DNA of 64,000 bases from Pantoea alhagi (GTDB lineage Bacteria; Pseudomonadota; Gammaproteobacteria; Enterobacterales; Enterobacteriaceae), in NCBI RefSeq assembly GCF_002101395.1, contig NZ_CP019706.1, positions 3,224,001 through 3,288,000 on the forward strand. The letters are read 5' to 3'. Made by a program: the position numbers and the translations under genes. The notes under the pieces are model-generated. The model worked only from the letters and a program-made list of their open reading frames with translations. It was not told the origin of the DNA and did not search any database. Positions 25,340-31,870 of the stretch are shown here, in pieces (within the stretch, counting starts at the first letter, position 1; the number at the start of each line of letters is the position of its first letter).

Positions 25340-25362
25340 GGTGTTTATCCTGTGGTAGTTAC

Positions 25363-25953
25363 TTAGAAGGGAGTGAAGCCTGAATCGTCTTGCTGGCCGT
25401 ACTGCTCGTACTCGTTGTGCTGCGCAGCGCCTTTCTTACGCTCATCTTTATCTTTCAGTCCGCACGCCATGCGGTCTACTGTTTCCGCCGGCTTACCTTC
25501 AGCCTTTTCCTGAAGCGTCTGTCGGGTCTGTGCAATGAATGGCAAACGAATTTCCAGTCCGTAGGTATCTGAGCCGTCATGTTTGCTGCGCAATACTTTC
25601 TGAAGCACCAGACCAACTTTTTTACCGGTGAACTCCGGGGCCACATACTGATTGACTGCCTTCATGTGGTTGGTGAGTTGCTTAACGCCGGCGCAGCCCA
25701 TGATGGCGTGAATCATGTTTACGCCAAAGGTGTTGGCGCTGCCGTCTTTCTTGCTGACGTAAACGCTGAGGTACTGAACCTTGCGGCCATCATCAGACTC
25801 GCCAGAGAACTCGATGGCTTTGGCGCCGCCCTGAGATGTCGTGAGAGCAGCTTCCGTAATGGTGATGACGTAGGCGCCGGACTCATTGATAAATCCGCCC
25901 ATTCCGGCGGTTAATGCTGCTTCTTCGTTGTAAGTAAAAATCACGTTGCTCAT
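25363..25953 (-). CDS. Probable phage single-stranded DNA-binding protein
   Basis: The 196-residue protein has a beta-rich body (an OB-like fold is plausible) and a disordered Gln/Asp-rich tail ending DDSGFTPF. That resembles the acidic, aromatic-ended tail by which SSBs contact partners. It overlaps the upstream Sak4-like gene by four bases. In other phages Sak4 annealases work with a cognate SSB encoded next to them, so this function is likely though inferred. Confidence 0.65.
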   Translation of the reverse strand: MSNVIFTYNEEAALTAGMGGFINESGAYVITITEAALTTSQGGAKAIEFSGESDDGRKVQYLSVYVSKKDGSANTFGVNMIHAIMGCAGVKQLTNHMKAVNQYVAPEFTGKKVGLVLQKVLRSKHDGSDTYGLEIRLPFIAQTRQTLQEKAEGKPAETVDRMACGLKDKDERKKGAAQHNEYEQYGQQDDSGFTPF

Positions 25954-26630
25954 GCGGCGTTTTCCTTGAGGTTATGAACATTTGACAGGCCCCAGTAATC
26001 GCAAATGGTTGCGTCTACCATCGCCAGGTCGTTATCGATTTCGTTGGTTTCAAACATACCCATCGGCGACTTCACTGTGTCAGCGCCGTTGTTTTTGGTG
26101 GTGAAGAAGAACTGGTCGTCGCGGGTGAGGGTGCGCAGGACGATAGTGAACATGCCTTCGACAGTGATTTTTTCATCCAGCATTTTGCCGATCGTTTTCA
26201 TCTTCACTCGACCCATGGCTGTTTCTTCGGTATGAGCCAGGAAGTAAACACGAAGGTCATCAGGGGCGTCCTGAGCGGCTTTAATGATGTCCCATGCGTG
26301 CCGGCCGATTTCCGTGAATTTATCGAACGACTTCTCCTCAGAGCGGCGCATAAATTCGTTGCTCATCACGTACTGGAAGTCATCAATGATGACGATGCGC
26401 TTGCCGAGGTGGTGAGCCCACTTGATGACATTCACGATCGCATCATGCTTATCTGTCGACACCACGGTACCGGTCTTTTTATCCTTGTCCCATGGAGTCC
26501 ATTCTTTCGATTTGAATGGCAGGGGCTTGCCGATCGGCTTAACCAGCATTGCCTGTTTGGGGTCAATATTGCGCAGGCTCGTTGTTTTGCCTGTTCCCGA
26601 TTCACCCAGGATTAAAGTTGCTGTTCCCAT
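25950..26630 (-). CDS. Sak4-type RecA-like annealing ATPase
   Basis: The 226-residue P-loop ATPase has Walker A GESGTGKT at residues 8-15 and Walker B IVIIDDFQ near residue 79. It has a RecA-core but no RecA N- or C-terminal domains. This matches the Sak4 group, short RecA-like proteins that replace Beta or Erf as phage recombinase. The SSB-like partner overlaps its 3' end. Its role would be strand annealing during phage replication. Confidence 0.78.
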   Translation of the reverse strand: MGTATLILGESGTGKTTSLRNIDPKQAMLVKPIGKPLPFKSKEWTPWDKDKKTGTVVSTDKHDAIVNVIKWAHHLGKRIVIIDDFQYVMSNEFMRRSEEKSFDKFTEIGRHAWDIIKAAQDAPDDLRVYFLAHTEETAMGRVKMKTIGKMLDEKITVEGMFTIVLRTLTRDDQFFFTTKNNGADTVKSPMGMFETNEIDNDLAMVDATICDYWGLSNVHNLKENAA

Positions 26631-26788
26631 GCGGAACCTCCCATCATTCGCGCCTGCTGCATTTCCGTGTGGTGGTCAGCAATCGCATCCTTCGCTGCCT
26701 GCTCATCTGTCATCACTTCCTGCATCAGAGGCTCTGTGATGGCTTTCATCATCTCGATGAAGTAGAAATCGTCGTTAAGCTGCTGCAT
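26612..26788 (-). CDS. Small protein upstream of the Sak4-like gene, 58 residues
   Basis: The frame (start MQQLNDDFYFIEMMK) is rich in Met, Gln and acidic residues. It overlaps both its neighbours, so it is held in a translationally coupled chain. No family recognised. Confidence 0.6.
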   Translation of the reverse strand: MQQLNDDFYFIEMMKAITEPLMQEVMTDEQAAKDAIADHHTEMQQARMMGGSAWEQQL

Positions 26789-26975
26789 GGCTTGTTACCT
26801 TTGCTGTGAATTCCGCGTCCTGACTGATATGCCAGCCCAGACAAATCTGTGAAGCCCACTCAATCGCGTCGTGCATCCCTTCGTTGTTATCAGGGAAAGA
26901 TGCTTCGTAGTGCTTATCCAGCAGGCGACAACGCTGCATAACCCGCAGGATTCCGTTATCGGGGATAATCGTCAT
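26775..26975 (-). CDS. Hypothetical protein, 66 residues
   Basis: Contains RCRLLDKHYEASFPD and IEWASQICLGW; cysteines and tryptophans suggest a small folded domain. Overlaps the downstream gene by 14 bases. Unknown function. Confidence 0.6.
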   Translation of the reverse strand: MTIIPDNGILRVMQRCRLLDKHYEASFPDNNEGMHDAIEWASQICLGWHISQDAEFTAKVTSHAAA

Positions 26976-26977
26976 TG

Positions 26978-27106
26978 TTATGGCCTCCCGGGCTGATTCA
27001 GCGTATCGATGAGGTTGCGCCAGCCGGTACGCAGGCGGCGGGTGATAAGTTCTAGAAGTGATTCAGAGCAGCCAGCAACAGGCTGCCCTGCAAAAGCGAG
27101 TTGCAT
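26978..27106 (-). CDS. Small amphipathic protein, 42 residues
   Basis: The peptide (MQLAFAGQPVAGC then LLELITRRLRTGWRNLIDTLNQPG) has an AAGGAA ribosome site and ends two bases before the next gene. Its size and place in the pL operon resemble those of lambdoid kil genes. I cannot show similarity, so that is only a suggestion. Confidence 0.5.
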   Translation of the reverse strand: MQLAFAGQPVAGCSESLLELITRRLRTGWRNLIDTLNQPGRP

Positions 27107-27135
27107 GGCGGTTCCTTAAAATTGGTTATTGGTAT

Positions 27136-27163
27136 CAAAAAGAAGGGAGCCATTGCGGCTCCC
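27136..27163 (-). terminator. Leftward terminator-like hairpin in the pL operon
   Basis: GGGAGCC pairs with GGCTCCC over five bases and is followed on the minus strand by TTCTTTTT. It may be an N-sensitive tL site. Confidence 0.55.
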
Positions 27164-27252
27164 ATAGGGTGTCTTACTGTCTGGTTATTGAAGGTCTCTA
27201 AAGCGTTGGTGCGTAGCACCTCAAAGCCGTCTGAGCAGACAGCTTTACGGTG

Positions 27253-27435
27253 TTACTCAGTCACAAGCTGATCGAACCATTCAATATATTGCTCAGCCAT
27301 TTCTCTCAGCGACCTTGCATACTCCTGTTCTGCAGCGCTGAAGTCCGATAAAGATTCGCAATTTCCAATCGCATCCAGGCACTGCTCGAAATCCAGCTTC
27401 GTATTCCTGAATTGGCAATAGCTCATATTTCCCAT
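27253..27435 (-). CDS. MSYCxF-type phage protein, 60 residues
   Basis: Begins MGNMSYCQFRNTKLDFEQCLDAIG, a start seen in many small phage and enterobacterial proteins of unknown function. The ATG has AGGAG seven bases upstream; a longer frame to the left lacks a site. Confidence 0.68.
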   Translation of the reverse strand: MGNMSYCQFRNTKLDFEQCLDAIGNCESLSDFSAAEQEYARSLREMAEQYIEWFDQLVTE

Positions 27436-27455
27436 ATCTCTTCTCCTGTCAGTTG

Positions 27456-27662
27456 TTACTGGCCGCACGCTGCAAGCATTGCGTCGGCTATTTCGTAAGC
27501 GTAAATAGGGATTTCTCCTGATGGAACGCCACTTGCCAGCATCCCCTGCATAGCCTTAGCTGCGAAGTAGTCTCGAAGCTGCAATCCTTCACTGCACCAT
27601 CCGGACTCGTCGTAATTTGCCGGACTTGTTGGAAATACTGGCCCGCCTGTTTCTTTGCTCAT
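27456..27662 (-). CDS. Hypothetical phage protein, 68 residues
   Basis: The sequence GGPVFPTSPANY...GLQLRDYFAAKAMQGML is a recurring phage early protein pattern. The ribosome site TGAGGAG overlaps the stop of the preceding tiny frame. Function unknown. Confidence 0.66.
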   Translation of the reverse strand: MSKETGGPVFPTSPANYDESGWCSEGLQLRDYFAAKAMQGMLASGVPSGEIPIYAYEIADAMLAACGQ

Positions 27663-27672
27663 TTCAATCTCC

Positions 27673-27753
27673 TCAGTAACCTGTTACGTACGCCAGCGCC
27701 ATCAGCGCGACTATTGTTAAAACAATCACCACACTCTCTTCTCGTGTAACCAT
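27673..27753 (-). CDS. Possible 26-residue membrane peptide
   Basis: A single hydrophobic segment (VVIVLTIVALMALAYV) after a charged start. The ribosome site is weak, but the stop overlaps the ribosome site of the next gene, as in coupled pairs. Confidence 0.3.
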   Translation of the reverse strand: MVTREESVVIVLTIVALMALAYVTGY

Positions 27754-27777
27754 GGTGTTGGCCTGAATTCAGGTAAT

Positions 27778-27799
27778 AAAAAAGGCCGCCGTGGCGACC
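27778..27799 (-). terminator. Leftward terminator
   Basis: GGTCGCCACGGCGGCC followed by six T on the minus strand, just downstream of the 147-residue gene. Confidence 0.7.
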
Positions 27800-27812
27800 T
27801 GTGTATAAAGTT

Positions 27813-28256
27813 TCATTTCTTTGGCTTTAGCTTTTCCATGCTATTAACAAGCGAGGATAAGCGAGATCTAAGGGTTGGGGTATCAAGGCCGTTCTGGACA
27901 TCCCAGTTAAGCGACTGCAACTCGCGAGACCATCCTGCTATCGCATCGTTAAACTGTTTTGCTCTGCTGGCCTGCCGCAACCTGCTGCTTTCCAACTCAC
28001 TTACACGCTGTTTAGCTTCAATTTGCAATTTGCCCTTGCCAACCTGCAACGCATCAATAGCAACTTGCTTCATTTCCGCTTTTGTTAAAGGATGGAGGTT
28101 GTCGGCACCCAAGAAAATTACTTCATCAATTGTTTTAAATAGCAATAAACAGTCCGTTTTTTCTTTGCTGTTCCCATCGATGCATTCAACCTCTACTGCT
28201 GGGGTGAAACCAAACTGCTTCACCCGCATTGCGGTGTAAGACATATTGCTTTTCAT
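27813..28256 (-). CDS. Hypothetical protein, 147 residues
   Basis: The start with GGAGGG at four bases is preferred over a longer frame. The C-terminal half is helical, with a coiled-coil-like stretch (LQIEAKQRVSELESSRLRQAS). It is the second gene of the pL operon, after N. No family recognised. Confidence 0.65.
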   Translation of the reverse strand: MKSNMSYTAMRVKQFGFTPAVEVECIDGNSKEKTDCLLLFKTIDEVIFLGADNLHPLTKAEMKQVAIDALQVGKGKLQIEAKQRVSELESSRLRQASRAKQFNDAIAGWSRELQSLNWDVQNGLDTPTLRSRLSSLVNSMEKLKPKK

Positions 28257-28340
28257 TTTCCCTCCTGGCGCTTTGTTAATGATTATCGCCAAGGCGTAAC
28301 TGCTATTCTTTGATTAATTACGCATCGACATCGAAAAGAA

Positions 28341-28670
28341 TCAATCGTAATAAGCCGGAATCGATTTCCCGCGCATCTTCTGTCGGGCGTTAACAATGTG
28401 CGTTGCGCCCGGACGAACGGTGTCGAAGTTCTTACGCTTACCAAGCGACAACGTTACGCGCTCAGCAGCGGCTTCAATTTGAAGCGTGTACTCGTTAGGC
28501 GTCAGTTTGTCCGCCTGGCTCATTGGCTTGCGCTTGCACTGCAGCTCAACGCGGCTAGGGGTAGGGCGGTGTAATGTATCCGCGCTTTTGCTAACTTCAC
28601 TTTGCAGATGTGCGCGGCGCTCACGGCGGCGGCTTTCTGCTGAACCGGTAAATGCTGTTCTGCGTGTCAT
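28341..28670 (-). CDS. N: N-like transcription antitermination protein
   Basis: The N-terminus holds an arginine-rich motif at residues 12-20 (ESRRRERRA), matching lambda N (QTRRRERRA), which binds boxB RNA. The C-terminus RQKMRGKSIP matches lambda N RQKIKGKSIP. The middle differs. It is the first gene after pL, downstream of a boxA and two RNA hairpins, exactly where lambda has N. The protein should let RNA polymerase pass the several terminators in the left and right early operons. An AGGAGG site precedes the ATG. Confidence 0.9.
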   Translation of the reverse strand: MTRRTAFTGSAESRRRERRAHLQSEVSKSADTLHRPTPSRVELQCKRKPMSQADKLTPNEYTLQIEAAAERVTLSLGKRKNFDTVRPGATHIVNARQKMRGKSIPAYYD

Positions 28671-28739
28671 AAATCCTCCTGTGGGCTTCCGGTTGCGCTG
28701 CTATCAACGCATTCGGAAATCCGCATCGGTATATGAATT

Positions 28740-28786
28740 TGGCTTTTCAGCCACGTAGGTGATCCGTCACCGTTGTATAAAGAGCG
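28740..28786 (-). promoter_or_regulatory. nutL: nutL site: boxA and two hairpins
   Basis: Read leftward: boxA CGCTCTTTA (28778-28786), six bases, a hairpin GGTGA-CGGA-TCACC (28758-28771), CTACG, then TGGCT-GAAA-AGCCA (28740-28753). The second hairpin has a GAAA loop like boxB. The same arrangement recurs as nutR with compensating base changes in both stems. Confidence 0.82.
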
Positions 28787-28830
28787 TGTTGTCCGTTTCG
28801 TTACTGACTCAGCGTCGTGCTGATGGATGT

Positions 28831-28859
28831 AATATACAAAACGTATTCATGCAATTCAA
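28831..28859 (-). promoter_or_regulatory. pL: pL promoter
   Basis: Read leftward: -35 TTGAAT (28854-28859), 17-base spacer, -10 TATATT (28831-28836). Two operator-like sites overlap it. Confidence 0.72.
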
Positions 28860-28899
28860 TACGAAATGTATACAAATTTGATGTGGATACATTATGTGC
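28834..28899. promoter_or_regulatory. Left operators OL (three sites)
   Basis: Three sites of the form ATAC-N5-GTAT: ATACAAAACGTAT (28834-28846), ATACGAAATGTAT (28859-28871) and a degenerate ATACATTATGTGC (28887-28899). The middle one is identical to a site at pR. Centre spacing is 25-28 bases. Confidence 0.8.
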
Positions 28900-28945
28900 A
28901 TGATTTTGGTGTGAATTTATTTTTTGCGAGGCATATCACAGGCAC

Positions 28946-28970
28946 AAAAAAGCCCGCACAGTGGCGGGCT
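28946..28970 (-). terminator. Terminator of the lipoprotein gene
   Basis: GCCCGC pairs with GCGGGC and is followed by seven T on the minus strand. It isolates the lipoprotein gene from pL. Confidence 0.83.
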
Positions 28971-28988
28971 AGTGTCTTCAAGTAAAGT

Positions 28989-29309
28989 TTATTGGCAGTT
29001 CTTGGAGGCTTTGATGTTTTGCAATTGCATTAATCGAGCATTAGCTTTTTCGGTAGCTGCGCTTTTAGCCAAACCGTTCCCTAAGCCGAAATCACCCATA
29101 AAACCCAAAACGGTTCTTCCATCAAAGCTACCAGTTTCTTTAATCTGATTCTGCATGCTGTGAACTTTGGCAATTTCCTGATCAAGAGCCTTACAGTCAA
29201 AAACTGCAACTTCTTCAGGCGTTAACGACGGGGCTTGGGGGTACTGCTTCGTGGCACAGCCAGCAAGAAGAGCGATGCTAAGGAAGAGTGCGGCTTTAAC
29301 GACTTTCAT
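28989..29309 (-). CDS. Prophage lipoprotein with a flagellar-type promoter
   Basis: The 106-residue precursor has a lipobox LLAGC at residues 15-19, so the mature protein is lipid-anchored (no Asp at +2, so outer membrane is likely). The mature part is helical with two further cysteines and a Gly-rich patch (VLGFMGDFGLGNGLAKSA). No family is recognised. The gene lies between pL and the toxin-antitoxin pair, with its own terminator and a sigma-28-type promoter 25-30 bases upstream. Small phage lipoproteins can block phage receptors, but that is only an analogy. Confidence 0.78.
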   Translation of the reverse strand: MKVVKAALFLSIALLAGCATKQYPQAPSLTPEEVAVFDCKALDQEIAKVHSMQNQIKETGSFDGRTVLGFMGDFGLGNGLAKSAATEKANARLMQLQNIKASKNCQ

Positions 29310-29341
29310 CGAGAGTTCCCAGATATGATCATGATGAAAGA

Positions 29342-29368
29342 TTATCGGCAGAAGTGAGGGAAGCTTTA
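29342..29368 (-). promoter_or_regulatory. Sigma-28 (FliA) promoter of the lipoprotein gene
   Basis: Read leftward: TAAAGCTT (29361-29368), 11-base spacer, GCCGATAA (29342-29349). The consensus is TAAAGTTT-N11-GCCGATAA, so 15 of 16 positions match with exact spacing. The start codon follows 32 bases after the -10 element. Confidence 0.85.
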
Positions 29369-29381
29369 TTGTCCGAGCAAT

Positions 29382-29406
29382 AAAAACCCGGCGCGGTGGC
29401 CGGGTT
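29382..29406 (-). terminator. Terminator of the toxin-antitoxin operon
   Basis: AACCCGGC pairs with GCCGGGTT and five T follow on the minus strand. The toxin stop codon lies in its stem. Confidence 0.8.
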
Positions 29407-29779
29407 ACATTAAGTATGAGGCAGATGGCGGTCTAAATGGAGGGTGAGCTGAGAAATCAACCACCTTTATCTCTTTTGGTTCCAACTCGTTCATATAGTG
29501 CAGCACATACTCAGAGGTTCTGTCACCGAAAGGTTTACTGTAATCATATTCGACAATGCCAATATGATAGTGCCATAACCTGTACTGTACCGCTAACTTC
29601 ACCTTTTTTAGATATTCAGGATCATCTTTATGTACATTATCCGAGGATTTATTCCTGCCCTCTAATCCTGATAAACCATTTTCCTTAACATGAAGAATAA
29701 ACTGGTAAATTTTTTCTTTATCTTCCTTGGGGTAGTTGAGAAGTTCTTTACCAAATTGCTTTCCTAAGCTGACTCTCAT
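29405..29779 (-). CDS. Putative toxin of a Panacea toxin-antitoxin pair
   Basis: The 124-residue protein overlaps the Panacea antitoxin gene by four bases (ATGA), the common arrangement for such pairs. It has basic and aromatic residues (VKLAVQYRLWHYHIGIVEYD, TSEYVLHYM) in an alpha/beta pattern that suggests, without proving, a RelE/ParE-like fold. Panacea antitoxins neutralise many unrelated toxins, so the partner's mode of action cannot be read off. A longer frame starting eight codons earlier lies within the antitoxin gene and is less likely. Confidence 0.65.
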   Translation of the reverse strand: MRVSLGKQFGKELLNYPKEDKEKIYQFILHVKENGLSGLEGRNKSSDNVHKDDPEYLKKVKLAVQYRLWHYHIGIVEYDYSKPFGDRTSEYVLHYMNELEPKEIKVVDFSAHPPFRPPSASYLM

Positions 29780-30399
29780 TTCCCAACCATCTCCTTTAAC
29801 CAAGCATCCATATCTTCGACCGAAGACACCTCATCTGGGATGATGATAAACTCATCATTAGCGCGGCACTCCATGCGCTCAAGGTCAAAATTAAAAGGAA
29901 ACTCTGCAGAGGACATAAACCTGCCTTCTTCAATGACAATGCATTCCTTCAGTAGCCTGTTGTCAATCACCGCCTGCTCATCACCCGTTTTGGACCACGC
30001 CGACCCAGGCAAGTGCGTTAGCTTTGACAAATATGCAGCCGTCATTGAGCCATAAACATCTAAAATGTTATCAATTAGGCAGTTGTACTGAATGTCATCA
30101 TCAACTTTAGGTGTCACGGTTGAAAAGCCGCCATCATCAGTGAATTCAAGCGTACTTATCAGGCCGGAAATGTGTCTATTGCCATAATCCTTTACTGCAT
30201 GGTAAAGCTGAGGCACTACAGGCCCGTACTGCCACTTTGCAAAAAAATCTTCAACTAGCGGACGCTCTAGAAGTCTCAAGCTCCAAGACTGAGCAAAAAA
30301 GACGAGCTTCTGGAGCTTCATGGGCGATAGGTCGTTAATGCCTTTACTATTTGCCTTTTCAATGAAGGCATTAGCTACCGCAATAGCAGAGTAAGCCAT
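29776..30399 (-). CDS. Panacea-domain antitoxin (SocA/DUF4065 family)
   Basis: The 207-residue protein has the Panacea domain signatures MKLQKLVFFAQSW at residues 27-39 and AKWQYGPVVPQLYHAVKDYG at 54-73. Panacea proteins bind and neutralise diverse toxins encoded next to them. The ribosome site AAGGAGG is strong, fitting an antitoxin made in excess. The pair is in the place of rexAB in lambda, downstream of cI on the same strand, but has its own promoter, so it should be expressed in the lysogen. Confidence 0.85.
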   Translation of the reverse strand: MAYSAIAVANAFIEKANSKGINDLSPMKLQKLVFFAQSWSLRLLERPLVEDFFAKWQYGPVVPQLYHAVKDYGNRHISGLISTLEFTDDGGFSTVTPKVDDDIQYNCLIDNILDVYGSMTAAYLSKLTHLPGSAWSKTGDEQAVIDNRLLKECIVIEEGRFMSSAEFPFNFDLERMECRANDEFIIIPDEVSSVEDMDAWLKEMVGK

Positions 30400-30464
30400 G
30401 TTATGCCTCCTTTGGTTAAATTTAGATAGTAGAAGGTTAATCCAAAAGAACGACGCTTTCAGAT

Positions 30465-30496
30465 GTCTGTATGGATGTACAGTGCATTATACATCC
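30465..30496 (-). promoter_or_regulatory. Toxin-antitoxin promoter with LexA-like box and inverted repeat
   Basis: Read leftward, a perfect -10 TATAAT lies at 30486-30491, inside an inverted repeat GGATGTA-N10-TACATCC (30473-30496). A LexA-type core CTGT-N8-ACAG lies at 30467-30482, at the expected transcription start. No good -35 is seen. Autoregulation plus SOS control is plausible. Confidence 0.6.
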
Positions 30497-30515
30497 TTTG
30501 CTCATTTTTGAGTAA

Positions 30516-30532
30516 TGATAAATCGTTTATCA
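30516..30532. promoter_or_regulatory. Palindrome upstream of the toxin-antitoxin promoter
   Basis: TGATAAA-TCG-TTTATCA, perfect seven-base arms, 25 bases upstream of the -10. A possible regulator binding site. Confidence 0.45.
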
Positions 30533-30696
30533 CACTACGTCATCATGAATCATGCTAAATAAGACATAACTGCTTAAATTTAGATAGCATAATACACTGA
30601 GGATTCATGAATGACAGCACGGAATTCTGAGCGTTGAACTTGAAGGGCTTTAAAACCCATAGGTTATTAGTATGTCCAATTGTCAACCCATAACAA

Positions 30697-30717
30697 CAAA
30701 AAAGGCAGCATTTCTGC
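30697..30717 (-). terminator. Weak terminator after cI
   Basis: GCAG-AAATG-CTGC followed by C and six T on the minus strand, 40 bases past the cI stop. The short stem suggests leaky termination. Confidence 0.45.
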
Positions 30718-30757
30718 GACCTCATCTCACCCAAACGTCTCTTCCGGCCACTGAGCC

Positions 30758-31417
30758 TTAAACCAAGCGCATCTTCGTTTCGATCGCTACGCCGATGATC
30801 CGGCAGTTCCCATTGATAGGTATCATTGGCCACTGAGGGTTTAACCCCTTCAAGTACTTCTGGCCGCCATCAATAATCAGCTTTTTGAAGGTCGCCTCAT
30901 TACTATCGGTAAGCTTAGCTACAACTAAACTGCCGTTCACCGGCTCTCGGCCTGTATCAAAAAGAACGTATGTCCCTTCAGGGATGCTTAATCCCATAGG
31001 CGCGGTCATTGAATCCCCATCAACCTCAAGCCAAAAAGCTTCGCCCTGAATATGCGAATCCGTCTCAAGCCATAAGTCTATGTCTTTTAACGCATACGGC
31101 TCGCAGGCCTCACACCAAGCCCCTGCCTGAACCTTGCTCAAAACCGGATACTTATTGCTAGGGATATAAGTTTCATAATTGGTGACGTTTGCCACATTGC
31201 CTGGCGATCCTATTGTTCCGTCACTATTTACGGTGAACTCACGCATACCCAAGTAGCGGAGGATTTTGGCTATATCCTCGATTGCCGGTTCACGCCTTGC
31301 ATTCAGCCAATGGCTAACCGCACCCTTGGTTAAACCAAGATGCTCAGCAAGCTTTTCTTGATTAACGCCCTGATCCTTCATGAGGGATTTGGCGAGTTCA
31401 TTCCATTTCATGTTCAT
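30758..31417 (-). CDS. cI: CI-type prophage repressor
   Basis: The 219-residue protein has an HTH (GVNQEKLAEHLGLTKGAVSHWLN, about residues 17-39) and a C-terminal S24 domain with cleavage site Ala98-Gly99, Ser136 in GDSMT and Lys178 in TFKKL. RecA-dependent autocleavage should induce the prophage. It faces cro across the operator region. Several in-frame ATGs exist and none has a good ribosome site, as with the leaderless pRM mRNA of lambda. I avoided the first one (31432) because it lies inside an operator. Confidence 0.92.
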   Translation of the reverse strand: MNMKWNELAKSLMKDQGVNQEKLAEHLGLTKGAVSHWLNARREPAIEDIAKILRYLGMREFTVNSDGTIGSPGNVANVTNYETYIPSNKYPVLSKVQAGAWCEACEPYALKDIDLWLETDSHIQGEAFWLEVDGDSMTAPMGLSIPEGTYVLFDTGREPVNGSLVVAKLTDSNEATFKKLIIDGGQKYLKGLNPQWPMIPINGNCRIIGVAIETKMRLV

Positions 31418-31426
31418 CACTAAATC

Positions 31427-31498
31427 ATACATTCTGTATTTCTTTTATCGAGACACATTTTGTATATTCGGCTTGATTGCTATAAATACGAAATGTAT
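31427..31498. promoter_or_regulatory. Right operators OR (three sites)
   Basis: ATACATTCTGTAT (31427-31439), ACACATTTTGTAT (31453-31465) and ATACGAAATGTAT (31486-31498) share the ATAC-N5-GTAT pattern of the left operators. The third overlaps pR and is identical to the middle OL site. Confidence 0.82.
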
Positions 31499-31501
31499 AC
31501 T
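31473..31501 (+). promoter_or_regulatory. pR: pR promoter
   Basis: -35 TTGATT (31473-31478), 17-base spacer, -10 TATACT (31496-31501). The cro start codon is 22 bases after the -10. Confidence 0.78.
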
Positions 31502-31522
31502 ATTGCTTTAAAGGAGGAACTC

Positions 31523-31732
31523 ATGAACAACTTGCGAAGCATTCGAAAGCAGTTGGGACTGACGCAAGGCGACCTTGCTACCGAGCTTGGGCTAACAAAG
31601 GGTGCAATTGGCCATTACGAGAATGGACGCAGAAGCCTCAATGTAGCCCAGTGTCGCCTGATTGTAAGTGTGCTGAATAAGCACGGTGCGTCAGTGGGAA
31701 TAGATGATCTTTTCCCCCCTACAGCAGCATAA
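31523..31732 (+). CDS. cro: Cro-like repressor
   Basis: The 69-residue HTH protein (MNNLRSIRKQLGLTQGDLATELGLTKGAIGHYENGRR) is the first gene of the rightward operon. AAGGAGG five bases before the ATG decides the start; a longer upstream frame runs through the promoter. Cro should bind the same operators as CI and favour lytic growth. Its recognition helix (LTKGAIGHY) resembles that of CI (LTKGAVSHW), which fits shared operators. Confidence 0.9.
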   Translation: MNNLRSIRKQLGLTQGDLATELGLTKGAIGHYENGRRSLNVAQCRLIVSVLNKHGASVGIDDLFPPTAA

Positions 31733-31739
31733 GTACCAA

Positions 31740-31785
31740 CGCTCTTTTCACAACGGACACGAAGTCCTACGTCGCTGAAAAGCGA
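31740..31785 (+). promoter_or_regulatory. nutR: nutR site: boxA and two hairpins
   Basis: boxA CGCTCTTTT (31740-31748), six bases, hairpin GGAC-ACGAA-GTCC (31755-31767), CTACG-like linker, and TCGCT-GAAA-AGCGA (31772-31785). The order, spacing and linker match nutL, while the stems differ by paired changes. Confidence 0.82.
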
Positions 31786-31870
31786 AATCCAAACGAAACA
31801 ACAAACGTTCGTGGCAATAGCTACGGCTTTGTCACGCCTAACTAACTAACCAACAAGAGAATATTACTAA

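Larger units (their letters stand above)
30416..30587. repeat. 14-bp direct repeats flanking the toxin-antitoxin promoter
   Basis: TTAAATTTAGATAG occurs exactly at 30416-30429 and 30574-30587. They bracket the promoter and palindromes. They may be binding sites or a recombination scar. Confidence 0.6.

Noticed and set aside
26978..27106. Naming the 42-residue peptide Kil
   Set aside because: Size and place fit, but I could not establish sequence similarity to a known Kil protein.
30555..30833. A 92-codon minus-strand frame overlapping the end of cI
   Set aside because: It overlaps conserved cI coding sequence in another frame and runs over the terminator-like hairpin.
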